Source: Seminavis robusta
Taxonomy: Eukaryota > Bacillariophyta > Bacillariophyceae > Naviculales > Naviculaceae
DNA: 28,447 nt
Assembly (NCBI GenBank): GCA_903772945.1
Contig: CAICTM010001479.1
Coordinates: forward strand, 1 to 28,447
Direction: 5' to 3'
Shown here: positions 1 to 9,965 of the stretch, in pieces
Layout: each line of letters starts with the position of its first letter
Position numbering within the stretch: position 1 is the stretch's first letter
Notes under the pieces: model-generated
Databases searched by the model: none
What the model saw: only the letters and a program-made list of their open reading frames with translations
Told to the model about the DNA's origin: nothing
Translations under genes and position numbers: made by a program

Positions 1-816
1 AAAAGCAGAGGGATAGAGAGCTAAGGAGATCCCTATCAATATCGCATGCTGGAGTGCCAGATGTAGTAGTAGTATAGCATACGAACGGTGTTCATCAGAG
101 TTATGCGCTAAGTCGGTGAGTCAGTGTATCGCCAGCGTCAGATCGATTCGTACACGTACTCGCCGAGCGCGCGCATTGGGAAGCTGACAGTGCCTTAGAC
201 TGAGAAATTTCAGGAGTTCACAGCGATGAGGACTCTATGCAGTCTAGGATCACTGGAAATGTCGCGCCAGCGCGTTTTGAGCGCACATATCTCTCTGCGT
301 TGTGATTTTGTGCGACTCTGTCGGCGATCCGATCAAGTTGACGAGAGCATATATCCACAAGGAAGTCTGCCTCGCGACTGAGAGCCGATGTAGTCGGACT
401 AACCGCTATTCGAGTGGATTGCCAGGAGAAAAAGGAGAGCTAGCAGCAGCTACAGCCAGCAGATTGAAGAGCGAGAGAATATGATTGTTTCGCGCATTAT
501 ATGCTGAGCAGCGTTGGTTGACCTCTTGCGTCCACAATTCTATTCAGTAGTTCTTATGTCAGAAGCCATATTGTGGATATGCACGCGGAGATGCTATATG
601 GATGGATGGTTCGTTCCTCATCATCTCATTAACTGACACTTGTACGTGAGCATTGTCTGGTTGTGTACATGGGTAACGTAGTGTATCGCTCTATTCGTAA
701 CCAATAAGTGCGTGACGCACAGATCATCAACACGTGGCTTCGGGATCATGAACATTGCCTGGTATACATTCGTAGTACTGTACGCTGCTGGGGATGACTA
801 GTGGACTCGGTATGTA
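1..816. other. Gene-free stretch at window start
   Basis: No reading frame here has protein-like composition; the longest is 60 codons (302-484, plus strand). I see no tRNA, rRNA, tandem repeat or element terminus. It reads as ordinary intergenic DNA. Confidence 0.5.
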
Positions 817-1861
817 TCATTGTAGGATATCCGAAAAGCAGCATCGTCCGTCACTTTTCGATGAGAGGTTACGCTGGACATAGCTTAAGAGACTTGCGCC
901 ACACATACAATGGCGAGCAGTCGTGGCAACATCCACCTGGATGTTAGCACCTGAATGGTGAAGCCAAGGTCTTTTGTGAAAGGGAATTTGCCACCGCCAT
1001 GTTTGTAAACTTGTCATGAGGAAGCTCATCAACTTTTTCCGGGCTCAAGTACTCCGGAACCTCGACCAAGTTCTCGTCACCCATCGGGCTCCAGTTTCAT
1101 CCAGAGTGCCTATGTCACACATCATCATCGCAGTCAAAGGCGCCTTGTTTTTTCGAAGGATATCCATCAATTGACACCCCGAGCCTGTTTCTTTCCAAGG
1201 GGAGGAACGTCTTCTTGAATCTGCACAATATTGCCGGAATTGGTTGATGTTCTATCGTCTGGAGCTTCATTGTCATGGTTCCATTCTTTGGGGAATTTGT
1301 ACCAGGGTAGCTGTTGATCCACCACTGCTTTCTCATCATCTCATACTATTAATCATCAAATTCTGTGTCTTCATTGCGAATCGTCGTCACTTCCTTCCTC
1401 ATCAATTTCCTCTATGGCTTCCTCATCTGCCTCCTTTTTGTTCCTCATTGCCGTCATCTCGGGTACAAACCGCGGGTCACTGCTGGTTTTCCTATTGTCT
1501 TCCTCGCTTTCAGTAACCAATACCACCACCATCTTTGCATGGCCCAAGCAATTGTGATCTTCTTCCACCATGTCGTGTGGAATGGCTGGCATTTGACTTG
1601 ATGTGCCTCTCTTCTCCCTCCTGCAGATCTTCTAACTTGCCGTGTGGCTTTAGCGGGTCTTCGCAGTGTCAGTGGCACCAAGCCATGCGTAGTCATGTCC
1701 CTTTTTCTCCTAGTACTAATACTTCTCGTTGCTTTGCAAATGCCAAGTGGCCAAATGAAATCTGCCTTGCTGCAATGCAACTCGGATTGGTTGGTGTGAG
1801 CACTTAGTGCCCTCTTGCTTTCAAACCAAGCTTTACAGTAGTCGCAATACAAATAACCCAT
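817..1861 (-). pseudogene. Possible decayed zinc-finger gene
   Basis: Several short minus-strand open stretches follow each other in different frames, as expected of an old coding region with frameshifts. The first (from 1861 downwards) begins with a Cys2-His-Cys finger-like pattern: CDYC at residues 6-9, His22 in SKRALSAH, and Cys30. A second frame overlapping its 3' part (1592-1371) ends in a strongly acidic tail (EADEEAIEEIDEEGSDDD). Two more short frames follow at 1339-1115 and 1032-817. Single N-terminal fingers of this spacing occur at the start of some eukaryotic DNA transposases (Plavaka/KDZ type), so a transposon remnant is one possibility. I recognise no transposase core, and chance open frames are not excluded. 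Confidence 0.25.
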
Positions 1862-3198
1862 GATACAACTAGTAGTAGTAGCTAGCTAGTAGTAATGGCC
1901 GATCGCTAGCCCGTATAAAGGAACTGTAATACCTTAGGCAAAGTCTACACGACCTTACAAAATGTGAGTGTGGTTACCAAAAGCTAACCCCCAAACCGCT
2001 CTGTACCGGATTCTGTATGTAGTTTCCATGTTCATGGGTATGGCATAGGGGACAAAACGGGACACAAAATTGGTCGGTACCTATGGGGTTGGGAATTTAG
2101 GATGCATGCAGGGTTCCAAAACGGTGCATACTGCCACACCCAATGGAGAACCAGTACATGTTCCACAACAAACACCATCCAAATCCGGGAGCAATGACGT
2201 CACCAATCGCCTAGGACGCATGTCGTTCGGTACCTTCCAGACCTCGCTGTTTTCGCGAGACCCCATTATGCGCTTCTTAGATGATGGGTGGTGAAGATGA
2301 TGTGAGCCCCCCAAGAAGAAGAAGAAGAAGGCGCCGTCCGGGGTGAAGCTTAGCTTGGGCTTGTAGGTGGCCAAGGTTCCCAAACTAGAGCCAAAGGCTG
2401 CCATTTGGCATGCTACGCTCCCAAATCCAGGGGGTCCTTTGCCTTGCTTTCCCCCTCATTCCTTCTCTTTTGGCATGGCTACCATGGCGGCTGTTACCTC
2501 TTCCGTCATTGTTTGGTTGCCTCCCGAGTTGCTGTTTTGCATCCAATGCCACCCTGTTTTCTTGCCGCACCTTGTCTATCGATGCGATGTTCGGTTACTT
2601 ATTCGGTAACCTTTTCTCCCTTTTATTCCTGTTAACCATGACAATCTTGTCTCCCGATTGTTGTTGTTCGAAACCTCTCGCTGCAGTATTCGCCAGTAGT
2701 ATCCTTAAAGATTCTAACCCCAATATTATCCCAATCTTCCCCTCTTTTGGTCTAGTTTCCCGAACTGTACTTAGTGATTAGTATCCTAGGAACTCTTAAT
2801 TTGGAAGCACGTTTGCAGTGTTTTTGGATGCTTTGCATGACCGTTAAGTAGGAATTGCCCTTCCATTCGGCTTGGTACTGGATCCTGCTTTATATGGTAA
2901 ACATCTTTGTTCGGAGGGAAAGAACTATTTAAAGCCGATCCTTTTTAATTACCAATGACCCAGACATGCTTCAAGTTATGCACGGTGTCCACCACACGCA
3001 TTGTGAACGGACCGTACTGGATCATTGAGCATGCCTTTAACAGATTTGTAAGTACTGTTTCATGGGGAACCAGAAGCTTCGGTGCATAATCCGCAACCTC
3101 CCTTCACGATTTGTATCGTAGGGTCGACCTTCGACTTTAATTGATAACCTACCTTGTAGATTGGTATCCTACCTTCAGGTGCGCTTCTCAGATGTTTT
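1862..3198. other. Intergenic, no supported gene
   Basis: The region begins with CTAG/TAG-rich simple sequence (about 1865-1905). It holds overlapping open frames on both strands near 2081-2781, none of which has recognisable motifs. The plus-strand frame at 2410-2781 is Cys/Leu/Phe-rich, typical of an antisense or chance frame. I see no promoter, RNA gene or element boundary that I can support. Confidence 0.45.
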
Positions 3199-4439
3199 GG
3201 GCAAAATCTGACCATTGCCTTGCTATATATATAGCCCATGAAAATGGTGGAGAAAGGCCGTTTTTGAAAGTCCCCGAAAGTGATACCACATTGTCGGGCA
3301 CGCTTAGTAGGCCCAAGAAACGCTCTTCGACCTGGTCTAAGCACCCGTTTTGGACCTCGAATCGGCGTTTTCTTGCTGGTTCGACCCCTGGAATGCACGA
3401 GGTTGAATCGGGACCGATAAGTCCACACAGCTGGCTGCATCAACTCTATGCAGCATCCGGTAGATGGAGGGTGTATCAGACTGTCACCACTGCTACACCC
3501 TCTCGGGTGCCACTGGAACGGTGTTTCGGCTCGGTTCTGCGGCAGGGGAGGTATCCAACGCGCATAGGCTGTTTTTCCTATATATAGACTCGTGAATTGA
3601 GTTTTTGTCACGGCTGTCGAACCCTGATGATTGTATCGACTTCCTCTTCATGTTCCCAATGTTTGAGGGGCCGGTTCGTTGGGCAAAATCTGACCATTTT
3701 GCCTTGCTCTATATAGCCCATGAAAATGGTGGAGAAAGGCCGTTTTTGAAAGTCCCCGAAAGTGATACCACATTGTCGGGCACGCTTAGTAGGCCCAAGA
3801 AACGCTCTTCGACCTGGTCTAAGCACCGTTTTGGCCTCGAATCGGCGTTTTCTGCTGGTTCGACCCCTGGAATGCACGAGGTTGAATCGGGACCGATAAG
3901 TCCACACCAGCTGGCTGCATCAACCTGTATGCAGCATCCGGTGAGATGGAAGGTGTTATCAGACTGTCCCACTGGCTACACCTCTGGTGCCACTGGAACG
4001 TGGTGTTTCGGCTCGGTTCTGCGGCAGGGGAGGTATCCAACGCGCATAGGCTGGTTTTTCCTATATATATAGACTCGTGAATTGAGTTTTTTGTCACGGC
4101 TGTCGAACCCTGATGATTGTATGACTTCCTCTTCATGTTCCCAATGTTTGAGGGGCCGGTTCGTTTTGGGCAAAATCTGACCATTTTGCCTTGCTATATA
4201 TATAGCCCATGAAAATGGTGGAGAAAGGCCGTTTTTTGAAAGTCCCCGAAAGTGATACCACATTGTCGGGCACGCTTAGTAGGCCCAAGAAACGCTCTTC
4301 GACCTGGTCTAAGCACCCGTTTTGGACCTCGAATCGGCGTTTTCTTGCTGGTTCGACCCCTGGAATGCCACGAGGTTGAATCGGGACCGATAAGTCCACA
4401 CCAGCTGGCTGCATCAACCTCTATGCAGCATCCGGTGAG
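3199..4439. repeat. Tandem array of ~485-bp units (2.6 copies)
   Basis: Three near-identical units start at GGGCAAAATCTG: 3199-3680 (482 bp), 3681-4167 (487 bp) and a truncated third copy 4168-4439 (272 bp) that ends where the LTR element begins. Differences are mostly one-base indels, so the open frames running across the units on both strands change phase from copy to copy and are unlikely to be genes. Each unit carries a 7-bp inverted repeat (GGCAAAA/TTTTGCC, 4169-4190 in copy 3) followed by a TATA-rich palindrome (4193-4206). The two full units have a second TATA-rich stretch near their ends (about 3580 and 4065). Confidence 0.9.
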
Positions 4440-4694
4440 TGTTGGAGGTTGTATTACAGACACCTCAATACAAATTAGTCGTTTATCCCAATCTAGTTGA
4501 TAGGGGATATCTATATCTATTCTCTAGTTACATACATGGGGAGTTTAACTGATCTATATGGTCACCCCCTTCACTATATCCTTTGAAGTTGAATCAATCC
4601 CAGAAAACATGGAGAAAGATCACTTCTTGGAAATAGCTTAACAGTAAAACAGTATTTTACCTTTACTAAGCTAGAGTGTTACTAGAAACCAACA
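4440..4694 (+). repeat. Left LTR
   Basis: 255 bp bounded by TGTTGG and CCAACA. From about 4530 to the end it is almost identical to the right LTR, while the first ~90 bp are much more diverged and contain small indels. A TATA-like run (ACTATATCC, about 4573-4581) lies some 45 bp before the segment CTTCTTGGAAATAG (4623-4636), which would be the RNA 5' end under a self-priming model. That would make R-U5 about 72 nt. Confidence 0.88.
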
Positions 4695-4708
4695 CTATTT
4701 CCAAGAAG
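4695..4708 (+). promoter_or_regulatory. Primer-binding site complementary to own LTR
   Basis: CTATTTCCAAGAAG begins on the base after the LTR end and is the exact reverse complement of CTTCTTGGAAATAG at 4623-4636 in the same LTR (also present at 9895-9908 in the right LTR). This position is where LTR elements place the minus-strand primer site. Complementarity to the element's own transcript, rather than to a tRNA 3' end, is the arrangement known from Tf1 and its relatives, where the cleaved RNA 5' end primes reverse transcription. The pairing is seen directly; the mechanism is inferred. Confidence 0.75.
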
Positions 4709-7700
4709 ATCATCAACTCTTCGAATTCGAGATCACCGCCATGGTGACATCGATATTGACTTTATTCTATTACACCAACTGAGTTCATGCTAAGGTAAAC
4801 AATTGAACGACACAGGCAGATAGTGCTGGAGCCACACTATAAGGGCTACCAAAACAGCTCAACAGACGAAATTCCTCGTCACGGTATCGAATCGGGAGCC
4901 AAATCCCTCATGCATTGACCACGAAACAACTGGAATCAGCGCAATCCAATCAATCATACCATATGAAAGGGCGCAATGCTAACTACGCCACTCTATTACT
5001 TGAACGAAGCGAATCCAACAGGAACTGATTGAGTTACAACCAATCGAGTTGGAGCAAGAGTGAGCTCCGGAGCAAGAACGCCCAGCCCACAGGAGTGAGC
5101 GAACAAAGCAAGAAGCAAGCTCACACAGAAGCGAGCGATCATCAAGACTTTGAGCTACTGTGCTACTGCGAAGAAACAAGCGAGCTCACAGCAGTGAGCG
5201 AAACACCAAGACTTTGGGCTGCGGAGACAGCCATCGTATGACTGCAAGTGCAGTGCTAATACGAAAAACAACTACAAAGAGGACTCAGCACGAAGAAGTG
5301 CAGGAGTGGCAGCCAAGCTATCTAGCTAGCTACCACGACAAGTCCAACCGGAACGGAGCAAGGCTCTGTACGGTACGGAGCAGAGGCTACTGTACGGACG
5401 CACCGAGCCTACAGGAGTGACACGAACGACAAGTTGTGTCAAACAAAAAGGAGCAACACACCAAGTGTTGCCACGGAAGAGGAACTAGATAACAATTTCC
5501 AACAGCAAGTGGAAGGACCACAGAGGTACTTCCGTGGGAGAGCTCCTATCCTCAACAAGAGAGCCATCGAAATAGGCTACTAGAGTTGAGGTGCGACGGA
5601 AAAATTCTGCCGCACCAAGCCATTTCACCAAGCCGATTACACGGCAACGGCAGGTCCTACGACAGGACTGTCATACAACAAGGTGTCCTTTGAGCAACAG
5701 AGGACAAGACCTGAAGAGTGCAAGGTGTCGAATGCAACAGGAACTGAGTTGCATCCATCGGCGCATTCAAGCAAGCAAAATTGAAAGAAAAACCAAAAGA
5801 CGACCGAAGCGATTGAACGATCGCTACTACTGTCAACAAGAAGAAACAAGCAGAACAGTGACCGCTAATACTAGCCGGTCGCTACTGCCGCGTCCAACAG
5901 CAGCGACAGCAGGAGTGTCGGCAGCAAAGCGGCAGTAGGAGTGTCGTCGGCAGCAGCAAAGCCACACAATCGAAGAGCAATCGAAGAGCTGAAGCTACTG
6001 TTGCTACGGCTACACGAACGACGCTACGGCGAACACAAAGACAACGAGCGACTGCTACCACTAGCCAGTCGCTACCTACCGCTACAACAACAGCGCCAGT
6101 GTCGATACCCATCGGCAACAGTGTCAGCAACTCCTGTTGACAGAAGAAAAGAAGAAGTGCCGACAACGTGAAGACCTTGCTTTTTGTGAGGAGATCTCAC
6201 TGCTGGTACCGCACGGAACTCCAAAGAACAAGCACAAACAGTCCAGCGAACGGCAGCCACAAGCTGCTGAACGTCACAACGAAAAGGTATCTTTCATGAA
6301 AAAGGTATCTTTCGAAAGGAATCTTTCCCGCACGGAGCCAAATCTCAAGATCTCTCCGTACGGAACCCAACAAGAGGATTTTCCGTGGAAGATCCAAGCA
6401 AGCAGTCATGCACCGGTGCCTGTACCCGAGCATGCACAGTGCTAGCTCCCGGTAATAGCTAGCGCTAGAACCAGCACAAGAGCTTCAAGCTTTCAAGCTA
6501 CAGGAAGCACAGGAGTGCTTCCACCAGCATCAAATAATTTCTTTGGAGTGTGTATTGAGTCTACACTCAGCACCTCCTACTCCCCTTTCATGGAGAGTGT
6601 ATTGTGGCATCCAAAGCCACAGCACCACATTTATGGAATGTGTATTGTGCAACTAAACCACAGCACTTCCTCCACTGATTACAGGCAAACCTGAGGCAAC
6701 ACCAGCCTCTAGGTAGGCAACAACAGATGCCATTACAAGACCATGCCCTTGCTATTTGATCACAGCAAGTGCACAGGAGTGTGGTGGTACCCAAAACCTA
6801 CAAGCCTACAAACAAAATCATCATAACATCCGCCTTTATAGGCAATGCCGCAACCATCAACGGCACTAATGGCCACAACAACACGGCCAACACCCATCAA
6901 TGGCTACATCAACAGCCAGCATCGATGGCAACAACAGCCAACAACGGTATCTACCACTACCAAACCGATTACAATGAATTGACCAAACCAAATTCAAATT
7001 GCATCTACAATAACAACAACTGCAACAACAGCAGAATGACAGTGAACGTTGAACCGAGTAGCTAGCTACAAGCAAGCCACTCAAGAGTTCACAAGACAAG
7101 GAACCAAGCCACAGGATGGCTGGAGCATTCAGAGTTTGACCCACAAGCGGGAACCTGATCAATAGAAACAACAAGAGGGTGCACACCTCAGCTCCACTGC
7201 AACTACTGTACAGAGATTGCAACCAACCTAGTCTCACACCAACAACAGAAGTACACCAGTACAACAAACCAAGCCAACCATAGATACAACTACGGACAAC
7301 TACAAGTCCTGCCACAGCCAACTCACAGGAGTGTAAGAGCAGTGACAGAACCAACACTTGTCCTGCCACAGCCAACTCACAGGAGTGTAAGAGCAGTGGC
7401 ATCACCAACCAAAGGATCTGCCAACTACATCACCATCGAACCATCATCGACCGTGACACGTCCAGGTCCAGTGGAGCCCATCAAGTTGGAGCTTCCACAA
7501 CTACTACCCCATTACTTGTTCCTTACAAGTTTCCAAACTTCCAAGGGCTTCCAGCCCCAACTCAAAGTATCATTGTGGCAAGGAACTTCCTCCTAGTTCC
7601 AGCTACCACAACAGTTCTCCCAAGTGTCGCTATAGCCTGACTTACCAGTCTCAGCTATGGCAACACCAAATGACGGTACCAAGTGACGGCACCAGTCACC

Positions 7701-9647
7701 ACAAGTGATGACACCAGCAGTCACGAGTCTCACATGAGTATAAACAACCATGACAAGAGGAAACAATCACTCAACCATTTCCTCATTCCATCTTCAGACA
7801 TCGAGACCATCCAAGAACTAGGTTCAGTCGAACCCAACAAGTCCGTGACTTCCAAGCTACATCATTTCCAGCTTCCATGCACCTTCCAATAGGGCATCAC
7901 TTCCCACAAGTCTACGACTTCCAAAAGCTTCCACCAGCTTCCATCGACGAAGGGCTTCCGGCCCCATCAAGTGTCAATGCAGCCGAACTTCCCAGTCCGA
8001 GCCGCAGGTACACCAAGTGACGGTATCATCCGACACCAGTCTTCCAGGAGTGGCATCACTCTCAGCAGGAGTGCCAGCCACAAAGACTTTTCCGATGATG
8101 ACAATGTCCGTATTGTCTCGTCTCCACCGCTCAGCTTCTCGTTACCAAGCGGGATGCCGAGCAACTACTTCCAAGGTTTGTTTTGGACTCATTGCAAGCT
8201 AGTCGACACGACGACGTGAGACTTGGATTACAAAGCCTTTCCGAGGCAGGAGTCTGCTTACCCAAGCACATATAGACACTTTGAGTGCTATCGATTCTCA
8301 GGAATCTTAGAGGAACCACCTCTAGCTCCATAGCAACCCCAAGGTGCATCCAATGTCCAAACCAACCAAGCCAGCTTTGGCTACAACAAGTACAAGTCCT
8401 GCCACAGCTCGCTCACAGGAGTGTGCCAACAGTGACAGCAGGAGTGGTATTGATAAAGTTGTACCCACCAAAACCAAAGTCTCAAACCTTTTTCAACCTT
8501 CCTTTGAATTCTCCGATCGATCAATCCAGATTGACACACCAGATCGACTGACAAGACACGATCATGCCAGATCGAATGACACGAAGCGATCGAATCACAA
8601 GCAGCGACCACAAGATCGATTCAGTTTGACTCTCGGGATCGACTCAGAAGATCCATCATGAGATTGCAAGTGCGACCACAGAAGCCTATCTAGGCAGAGC
8701 AAGCTTACTCAAGCAAGGGTAGCCACGCACCAGTGCTACCGGGATATCTTCTGCAGAGGATTCCCACAGTTCCACAGGAACAGTTCCACTATGGAACCAG
8801 CTCAAAGCAAGCAACAGTTCGACGGAACGCCACAAGTTGCCAGCACCCATCTACAAGAGGTGCAAACCAAGGTCCACATCAAGCAAGCACACATTCATGT
8901 ACAACAAGTCACAGCCATTCAATTCCAAAGAAGAGGAGGCCGTGATGAAGGAAGAAGCTTCCCCAGCTGGGAAGAAGAGGATTCCATTCCTCTGGAAAAG
9001 ACAACAGCAGGACATCCAACACCTCTTGGACATCCAACAAGAAGAGACAGCTCACGTTCCATTCCAATGGACAACAAGCTGACTCCAGATAGCTACCAAG
9101 CTATTGCACAGACTCATGCTCACCTGATTTCCAAATCCAGTATCAAGCCTGAATGGATTGATGTTTCCACACATCATTGGCGATTGAGACCATGGCATAT
9201 CGATGTCCAGTTCAGTCTACACCGCCAGTCAAGAGCACAGTTTGAGTCTACGAGAATGCAGCCGGAACTTCCTAGTTTCCAGCTACAGCAATACCAAGTG
9301 ACCGGAACTTCCCAGTCCACGGTTCAACAAGTGATCGGAACTTCCCAGTTTCGAATACAGCAACATCAAGTGACGGCACCAACCGGCACAGCAAGTCATA
9401 CAGGAGGAGTGGCAACACTCACAGGAGTGGTAGCCACAGTGGCTTTTCATGACGACACTGTCCACATGTCCACATTGACTGTGACAGATTTGTCAGCACT
9501 GCAATGGATGACAAGCTTCTCGCCACCACGCGGAATGCCGAGCAACCTAGCAATTGGTCTTTCTCGACCAACAACTGTTCCTTATGGAGCAACCATCATT
9601 ACATTAATTATTCGTTCCACGGTATCCTTTATGGAACCGTGCAGGAG
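4709..9647 (+). other. Non-coding, hairpin-rich interior of the LTR element
   Basis: This ~4.9-kb stretch has an A/C-rich plus strand and no recognisable protein. The largest frame (8791-9654, 287 codons) is low-complexity and runs into the right LTR. It contains many short perfect stem-loops spaced tens of bases apart. Examples are 5241-5254, 5453-5471, 5471-5537, 5551-5590, 5654-5668, 5732-5754, 6048-6072, 6503-6522 (8-bp stem with an AGGA loop), 8769-8797 and 8958-8993. CAGGAGTG occurs 14 times exactly on the plus strand. Larger imperfect repeats include a unit at 7306-7343, repeated at 7360-7397 and again near 8396, and a hairpin-bearing unit repeated near 6543, 6591 and 6636. I infer RNA structure, not coding, as the constrained property. 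Confidence 0.7.
9618..9641 (+). other. Stem-loop just upstream of the right LTR
   Basis: CACGGT (9618-9623) pairs with ACCGTG (9636-9641), continuing inward after a one-base bulge with TCC (9625-9627) and GGA (9633-9635). It lies six bases before the right LTR, where an LTR element needs its plus-strand primer. The only purine run there is AGGAG (9643-9647), much shorter than a normal polypurine tract. Confidence 0.6.
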
Positions 9648-9965
9648 TGTTTGAGGTTTATACAGACACTCAATACAAAAGTCGTGATCCCATTCTAGTG
9701 AAGGGGAATTTCATAATCATTCCTAGTTACATACATGGGGAGTTTAACTGATCTATATGGTCACCCCCTTCACTATATCCTTTGAAGTTGAATCAATCCC
9801 AGAAAATACAGAAAAGATCACTTATGGAAAAGCTCACCCCCTTCACTATATCCTTTGAAGTTGAATCAATCCCAGAAATACATGGAGAAAGATCACTTCT
9901 TGGAAATAGCTTAACAGTAAAACCCTTTTACCTTTACTAAGCTAGAGTGTTACTAGAAACCAACA
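9648..9965 (+). repeat. Right LTR with internal 73-bp duplication
   Basis: 318 bp, starting TGTTTGAGG and ending CCAACA. It is longer than the left LTR mainly because a 73-bp segment is tandemly duplicated (9761-9833 and 9834-9906). The first 45 bp of each copy (9761-9805 and 9834-9878) are identical. The duplicated stretch includes the TATA-like run and the self-primer segment, but the primer segment in the first copy is degenerate (near 9820-9832), leaving the second copy (9895-9908) as the match to the primer-binding site. Confidence 0.88.

Larger units (their letters stand above)
4440..9965 (+). mobile_element. Non-autonomous LTR retrotransposon, self-primer type
   Basis: Two direct repeats flank about 5 kb: the left at 4440-4694 and the right at 9648-9965. 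The left starts TGTTGG and ends CCAACA, a perfect terminal inversion; the right starts TGTTTG and ends CCAACA. A sequence complementary to part of the LTR sits directly after the left LTR, which sets plus-strand orientation. The interior encodes no gag, protease, integrase or reverse transcriptase that I can find, so the element would depend on a partner for its enzymes, as LARD-type elements do. The 5-bp flanks differ (GTGAG before, ATGGG after), so there is no visible target-site duplication; later recombination or a rearranged insertion could explain this. LTR divergence suggests an old copy. Confidence 0.85.

Noticed and set aside
3325..3395. tRNA gene suggested by A- and B-box-like words in the tandem unit
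   Set aside because: The bases around GGTTCGACCCC do not form a T-arm (pairing fails at the third position) and no acceptor stem is found.
3060..4463. Long open frames on both strands of the ~485-bp repeats
   Set aside because: Frames exist on both strands and change phase between copies because of one-base indels, so they are not conserved as protein.
7499..7604. TTCC/GGAA-rich stretch considered as a heat-shock-type binding array
   Set aside because: It is part of the general short-hairpin pattern of the element interior and lacks regular NGAAN spacing.
8791..9654. 287-codon plus-strand frame inside the LTR element
   Set aside because: Gln/His/Thr-rich low-complexity composition, built across hairpin repeats, no motif, and it runs 7 bp into the right LTR. 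It is better explained by stop-poor A/C-rich sequence than by a gene.
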